A stretch of 64,000 nt of DNA from Falsiroseomonas tokyonensis (GTDB lineage Bacteria; Pseudomonadota; Alphaproteobacteria; Acetobacterales; Acetobacteraceae). This document shows, piece by piece, positions 60,706 through 64,000 of this stretch (position 1 is the stretch's first letter; each line of letters begins with the position of its first letter). The notes under the pieces are model-generated. The model saw nothing but the letters and a program-made list of their open reading frames with translations, did not search any database and was not told where the DNA came from. The stretch covers positions 62,001 through 126,000 of the forward strand of contig NZ_JAFNJS010000010.1 in assembly GCF_019024325.1 (NCBI RefSeq), given 5' to 3'. The position numbers and the translations under genes were made by a program.

Positions 60706-61907
60706 GCGGCATCGCCCTGGTCGAGCGCCGCGCACCCGGGCCAGCCGCCGCCGCGCTGCTGGCGGTGCGCCTGGCCTGGCGGCAATTATGGTCGGAGAAG
60801 GCGCGGCTGGCCTCCGCCATCGCCGGCGTGATGTTCGCCTGCGTGCTGGTCTTCATGCAGCTGGGATTCCGCGCCGCGCTGTTCGACAGCGCCACGGCGC
60901 TGATCGGCGCCATGCGCGGCGACCTGTTCCTGATGCATCCACTGACCACGGCCAGCTTCCGGCCGGAGCCGATGCCACGGGTGCGCGCCTACCAGGCCCT
61001 GGCTTTGCCGGAGGTCGAGCGCACCGTGCCGATCTACCTGGCCCAGGCCACCTGGCGGAATCCGGAGAACGGGTCCCGCCGCGCCATCCAGCTGATCGGC
61101 GTGGACACGGATGCGGGGGTGCTGGACTTCCCCGGCCTCGCGCCGATCCTCGAAAGGCTGAAGCGCGCCGATACCATCGCCTTCGATGTCCGCTCCCGCC
61201 CCGAATTCGGCGCCGTGGCGCGGCTGCTGGAGGAGCGCGGGCCCTTCGATGTGCAGGTGGGCAACCGGGACATGCAGGTGGTGGGGCTTGTGGAGATCGG
61301 GCCCTCCTTCGGCGCGGATGGCAATATCGTGCTGTCGGACGTGAATTTCCGGCGCGTGGTGAAGGAAAGACTGGTCTCGGCCATCGACCTGGTGGCAATC
61401 CGCCTGCGGCCGGGCAGCGACGTGGCGGCGGTGCAGCAGCGGCTGCGCGCGGTGCTGCCGCCGGATGTCATGGTGCTGACCCAGGCGGAGCTGAACGCGC
61501 ATGAACGCGCCTATTGGGAGGAGGCGACGCCGATCGGCTTCATCTTCTCCTTCGGCAGCCTGATGGGTTTGGTCGTCGGGATGGTGATCGTCTACCAGAT
61601 CCTGTTCAGCGACATCGCCGGCCATCTGAAGGAATATGCGACGCTGAAGGCCATGGGCTATTCGAACTTCTACCTGGGACAGGTGGTGCTGGGCGCCGCG
61701 CTGATCCTGGCGGTGGCGGGATTCATCCCGGGCTTCATCGTCTCCGCCCTGCTGTATGACGTGGTCGGCGGCGCCACCTTCCTGCCGCTGGCGATGGACG
61801 TGCCGCGTGCCACCACGGTCTTCGCGATGATCTTCACCATGTGCGCGGTGGCCGGGCTGCTGGCGATGCGCAAGCTGCGCGATGCCAATCCGGCGGACAT
61901 GTTCTGA
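60702..61907 (+). CDS. DevC-type ABC exporter permease
   Basis: 401-residue MacB/FtsX-like permease. There is one membrane segment near residues 40-60, a large periplasmic domain (~65-280), and three C-terminal segments (FIFSFGSLMGLVVGMVIVYQIL; VVLGAALILAVAGFIPGFIV; TTVFAMIFTMCAVAGLLAM). DevC is the cyanobacterial glycolipid-exporter permease; homologues occur widely in alphaproteobacteria. The cytoplasmic ISDIAGHLKEYATLKAMGYS-like coupling helix is present as SDIAGHLKEYATLKAMGYS. Confidence 0.92.
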   Translation: MSGIALVERRAPGPAAAALLAVRLAWRQLWSEKARLASAIAGVMFACVLVFMQLGFRAALFDSATALIGAMRGDLFLMHPLTTASFRPEPMPRVRAYQALALPEVERTVPIYLAQATWRNPENGSRRAIQLIGVDTDAGVLDFPGLAPILERLKRADTIAFDVRSRPEFGAVARLLEERGPFDVQVGNRDMQVVGLVEIGPSFGADGNIVLSDVNFRRVVKERLVSAIDLVAIRLRPGSDVAAVQQRLRAVLPPDVMVLTQAELNAHERAYWEEATPIGFIFSFGSLMGLVVGMVIVYQILFSDIAGHLKEYATLKAMGYSNFYLGQVVLGAALILAVAGFIPGFIVSALLYDVVGGATFLPLAMDVPRATTVFAMIFTMCAVAGLLAMRKLRDANPADMF

Positions 61908-62608
61908 TGGACGCACCCGTCCAGCTTCGGGACATCACCTTCGCCTATGGCGAGGGCGAACTGCGCAAGGCGGTGCTGCGGGACGTGGACTTGACCGTGG
62001 CGCCCGGCGAGATCGTGCTGCTGACCGGTCCCTCCGGCAGCGGCAAGACCACGCTGCTGACGCTGATCGGCGCGCTGCGCGCGATGCAGGACGGCAGCGC
62101 CCGCGTGCTGGGCCAGGAGCTGCGCGGCGCGAACGAGGCCGCGCGCGTGCGCCTGCGCCGCAGCATCGGCTTCATCTTCCAGAGCCACAATCTGCTGGGC
62201 TTCCTCACGGCGCGGCAGAACGTGGCGATGGCGCTGGAGATGGATGCGCGGCTGTCCGAACGCCAGCGGCTGGACCGTGCGGCCGAGCTTCTGACTCAGG
62301 TGGGGCTGGCCGATCACCTGGAAAAACTGCCGGCGCAGCTTTCGGGCGGGCAGCGCCAGCGCGTCTCCGTGGCGCGCGCCTTGGCCGCGGAGCCAGGGCT
62401 GGTGCTGGCGGACGAGCCCACCGCGGCGCTCGACAAGGCCAGCGGGCATGAGGTGGTGATGCTGCTGCGCAACCTCGCGAAATCCCGCGGCGTGCCGATC
62501 CTGCTGGTGACGCACGACCCGCGCATCCTGGATATCGCCGACCGCGTGGTGGCGATGGAGGATGGGCGCATCGTCGATACGAGCGCCGAGAAGCACGCAG
62601 CCGCCTGA
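61907..62608 (+). CDS. DevA-type ABC exporter ATPase
   Basis: 233-residue ABC ATPase of the MacB/LolD/DevA class: Walker A GPSGSGKTT (~residues 41-49), Q-loop IGFIFQSHNLL, signature LSGGQRQRVSVARAL, Walker B LVLADEPTAALD, H-loop LLVTHD. The ATG shares one base with the permease stop (TGATG). With the adaptor and permease it completes a DevBCA exporter under the TetR repressor. The cargo (lipid, glycolipid or peptide) is unknown. Confidence 0.95.
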   Translation: MDAPVQLRDITFAYGEGELRKAVLRDVDLTVAPGEIVLLTGPSGSGKTTLLTLIGALRAMQDGSARVLGQELRGANEAARVRLRRSIGFIFQSHNLLGFLTARQNVAMALEMDARLSERQRLDRAAELLTQVGLADHLEKLPAQLSGGQRQRVSVARALAAEPGLVLADEPTAALDKASGHEVVMLLRNLAKSRGVPILLVTHDPRILDIADRVVAMEDGRIVDTSAEKHAAA

Positions 62609-62635
62609 GCTTTCGTCCCTGCTGGAGAACCCGCC

Positions 62636-63688
62636 ATGCGCTTCACCTACACCGCCGCCCCGATGCGCGTGGTCTTCGGCGCCGGGCGGCTGGCGGAGCT
62701 GGGGGCGGAGGTGGAGCGCCTCGGCATCCAGCGCGCCGTGCTGCTGGTCACGCCAACCCAGGCCGAGCGCGGCGCCGCGCTGGCAGCAGGGCTCGGCCCG
62801 CGCGGCGCGGGCTCGATTCCGCTGGCGGCGATGCACACGCCGGTCGAGGTGACGGAGCAGGCGCTGGAGGCGCTGCGGCGGCTGGGCGGCGACGGGCTGG
62901 TGGCGGTGGGCGGTGGTTCGGCCATCGGCCTCGGCAAGGCGCTGGCGCTGCGCACCGGCCTGCCGCAGATCGCGGTGCCGACCACCTATGCCGGCTCCGA
63001 GATGACGCCGATCCTCGGCCAGACCCAGGCCGGGCAGAAGCAGACCATCCGCTCCGCCGAGGCGCTGCCGGAGGTGGTGATCTACGATGTCGAGCTCACC
63101 CTCGGCCTGCCGCCGGCGCTGAGCGCGACCAGCGGGCTGAACGCCATGGCGCATGCGGTGGAGGCGCTCTACGCGCCGGACGCCAATCCCGTGACCAGCC
63201 TGCAGGCCGAGGAATCGATCCGCGCCCTGGCCGCTGCCCTGCCGGTGGTGGTGGCCAGGCCCGGCGATGTGGCGGCGCGGGCGGAGGCGCTGCAGGGCGC
63301 CTGGCTCGCCGGGGTCTGCCTCGGCGCGGTGAATGTCTCGCTGCACCACAAGCTGTGCCATGTCCTCGGCGGCAGCTTCGGCCTGCCGCATGCCGAGACC
63401 CATGCGGTGGTGCTGCCCCATGCCATGGAATTCAACGCGCCGGCCGCGCCGGAGGCGATGGCGCGGGTCGCACGGGCGCTGGGAGTGTCGGATCCGGTGG
63501 CGGGGCTCTTCGCCCTGTCGCGCCGCATCGGCGCGCCCCAGAGTTTGGCGGAGCTCGGCCTGCGCGAGGCGGATCTGGACCGCGCGGCAGAGATCGCGAC
63601 CGCCAGCCCCTATCCCAATCCGCGCCCGGTGACGCGGCAGGCGATCCGCGCGCTGCTGGGCGCGGCCTTCACGGGGGCGCAGGCCTAA
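62636..63688 (+). CDS. Maleylacetate reductase (iron-type alcohol dehydrogenase family)
   Basis: 350-residue NAD(P)H-dependent reductase converting maleylacetate to 3-oxoadipate. The nucleotide motif is GGGSAIGLGKALAL (~residues 87-100), followed by PTTYAGSEMTPILGQT, a maleylacetate-reductase signature. His residues lie in NAMAHAVEALY and GLPHAETHAVVLPH. The ATG has GGAG upstream. It starts 27 bp after the exporter ATPase. Together with the hydroxyquinol-type dioxygenase at 48.8-49.8 kb it would complete hydroxyquinol degradation. Confidence 0.92.
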   Translation: MRFTYTAAPMRVVFGAGRLAELGAEVERLGIQRAVLLVTPTQAERGAALAAGLGPRGAGSIPLAAMHTPVEVTEQALEALRRLGGDGLVAVGGGSAIGLGKALALRTGLPQIAVPTTYAGSEMTPILGQTQAGQKQTIRSAEALPEVVIYDVELTLGLPPALSATSGLNAMAHAVEALYAPDANPVTSLQAEESIRALAAALPVVVARPGDVAARAEALQGAWLAGVCLGAVNVSLHHKLCHVLGGSFGLPHAETHAVVLPHAMEFNAPAAPEAMARVARALGVSDPVAGLFALSRRIGAPQSLAELGLREADLDRAAEIATASPYPNPRPVTRQAIRALLGAAFTGAQA

Positions 63689-64000
63689 GGCAGGTGGGGA
63701 ATCCACTCCTGCAGGTTCCGCAGCAGGCCGAACTCCACGATCTGCGCGTCTGTGGACTCGCCGAATTCCATCAGCCGCTGCAACCCGGTCAGCAGCGCGA
63801 TCCGGTCGCGGTCCAGGCGAAGGCCGGTCAGCGCCTCGTACTGCGCCATCATCCGGACGGTCAGATCGGGCGCGATGAAGCTGGGCGCCAGGAAGTCGCG
63901 ATGCCGGGGGCCGAAGCCGCTGCTGCCGAAGTCGAAGACGCCGTGCAGCCGGCCTGCCGCGTGATCGAAGGCCAGGTTCCAGCCATGCGTGTCGAAATGC
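63685..64000 (-). CDS. Phosphotransferase (APH) family protein, C-terminal part
   Basis: The gene runs off the window end; 105 C-terminal codons are visible. The frame begins HFDTHGWNLAFD, matching the catalytic HGDLHxxN loop of aminoglycoside/choline-kinase-like phosphotransferases, with the first motif Asp present (FDTHGWN). GVFDFGSSGFGPRHRDFL matches the DFG-like metal-binding Asp motif (GVIDFGD..GDP..DL). The stop overlaps the end of the convergent maleylacetate reductase by 4 bp. Substrate unknown; such proteins need not confer antibiotic resistance. Confidence 0.8.
   Translation of the reverse strand, partial: HFDTHGWNLAFDHAAGRLHGVFDFGSSGFGPRHRDFLAPSFIAPDLTVRMMAQYEALTGLRLDRDRIALLTGLQRLMEFGESTDAQIVEFGLLRNLQEWIPHLP

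Noticed and set aside
1-64000. CRISPR array, rRNA, tRNA, insertion sequence or prophage
   Set aside because: No regularly spaced repeats, no cloverleaf or rRNA-like stretches, and no transposase, integrase or phage structural genes were seen.

Overview
The window is GC-rich, gene-dense DNA with strong third-position GC bias. It looks like chromosome of an alphaproteobacterium, most likely a Roseomonas-like member of the Acetobacteraceae. This rests on four orphan tripartite-tricarboxylate (Bug-type) solute receptors, an imuA-imuB-dnaE2 cassette with a GTTC-N7-GTTC type LexA box, a SUF operon led by an Rrf2 regulator, and a six-gene very-long-chain lipid A cluster. The organism assignment is inference. 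I found no rRNA, tRNA, CRISPR array, transposase or prophage.

Layout. 1-1.8 kb: end of a molybdenum hydroxylase operon (Mo, FAD and 2Fe-2S subunits). 1.8-3.7 kb: D-2-hydroxyacid dehydrogenase and a Bug receptor. 3.8-9.4 kb: SOS mutasome imuA-imuB-dnaE2 with its LexA box. 9.6-15.5 kb: AtzE/AtzG-like amidase pair, alpha/beta hydrolase, glutamate-cyclase-like protein, HutC-type GntR regulator, polysaccharide deacetylase. 15.7-20.4 kb: thrC, M16 peptidase, PmbA, and a Phd/PIN toxin-antitoxin pair. 20.4-27.5 kb: oligopeptide-type binding protein, Tim44-domain protein, then rplY-pth-(hypothetical)-ychF-RNA methyltransferase.

27.5-33.5 kb: minus-strand operon acpXL-fabZ-fabF2-fabF1-adh-lpxXL, preceded by mtgA. 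33.5-35.2 kb: a Fur-box-like palindrome before an unknown gene, three consecutive large palindromes, a CBS protein and a small cytochrome c. 35.2-40.0 kb: old yellow enzyme, Bug receptor and two alpha/beta hydrolases, one of which lacks the nucleophile Ser. 40.1-46.6 kb: complete suf operon (Rrf2 regulator, sufBCDSU, sufT, sufA).

46.7-54.3 kb: periplasmic catalase-like peroxidase and a catabolic operon (FAH hydrolase, deacetylase, Bug receptor, intradiol dioxygenase, Bug receptor), divergent from an FCD-type GntR regulator and a MetE-like protein. 54.5-59.0 kb: HTH regulator, exported unknown protein, SDR, hydrolase and a KefC-type antiporter. 59.0-62.6 kb: TetR regulator with twin operators driving a DevBCA-type exporter. 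62.6-64 kb: maleylacetate reductase and the end of an APH-family kinase.

Most operons are joined by ATGA, GTGA or TGATG stop/start overlaps, which fix many starts, several of them GTG. The clearest functional units are the SOS mutasome, the lipid A acyl-chain cluster, the SUF machine and the self-regulated exporter. The least explained items are the palindrome cluster at 34.1-34.4 kb, the Fur-box-linked unknown gene, the Ser-less hydrolase and the structured leader of rplY.
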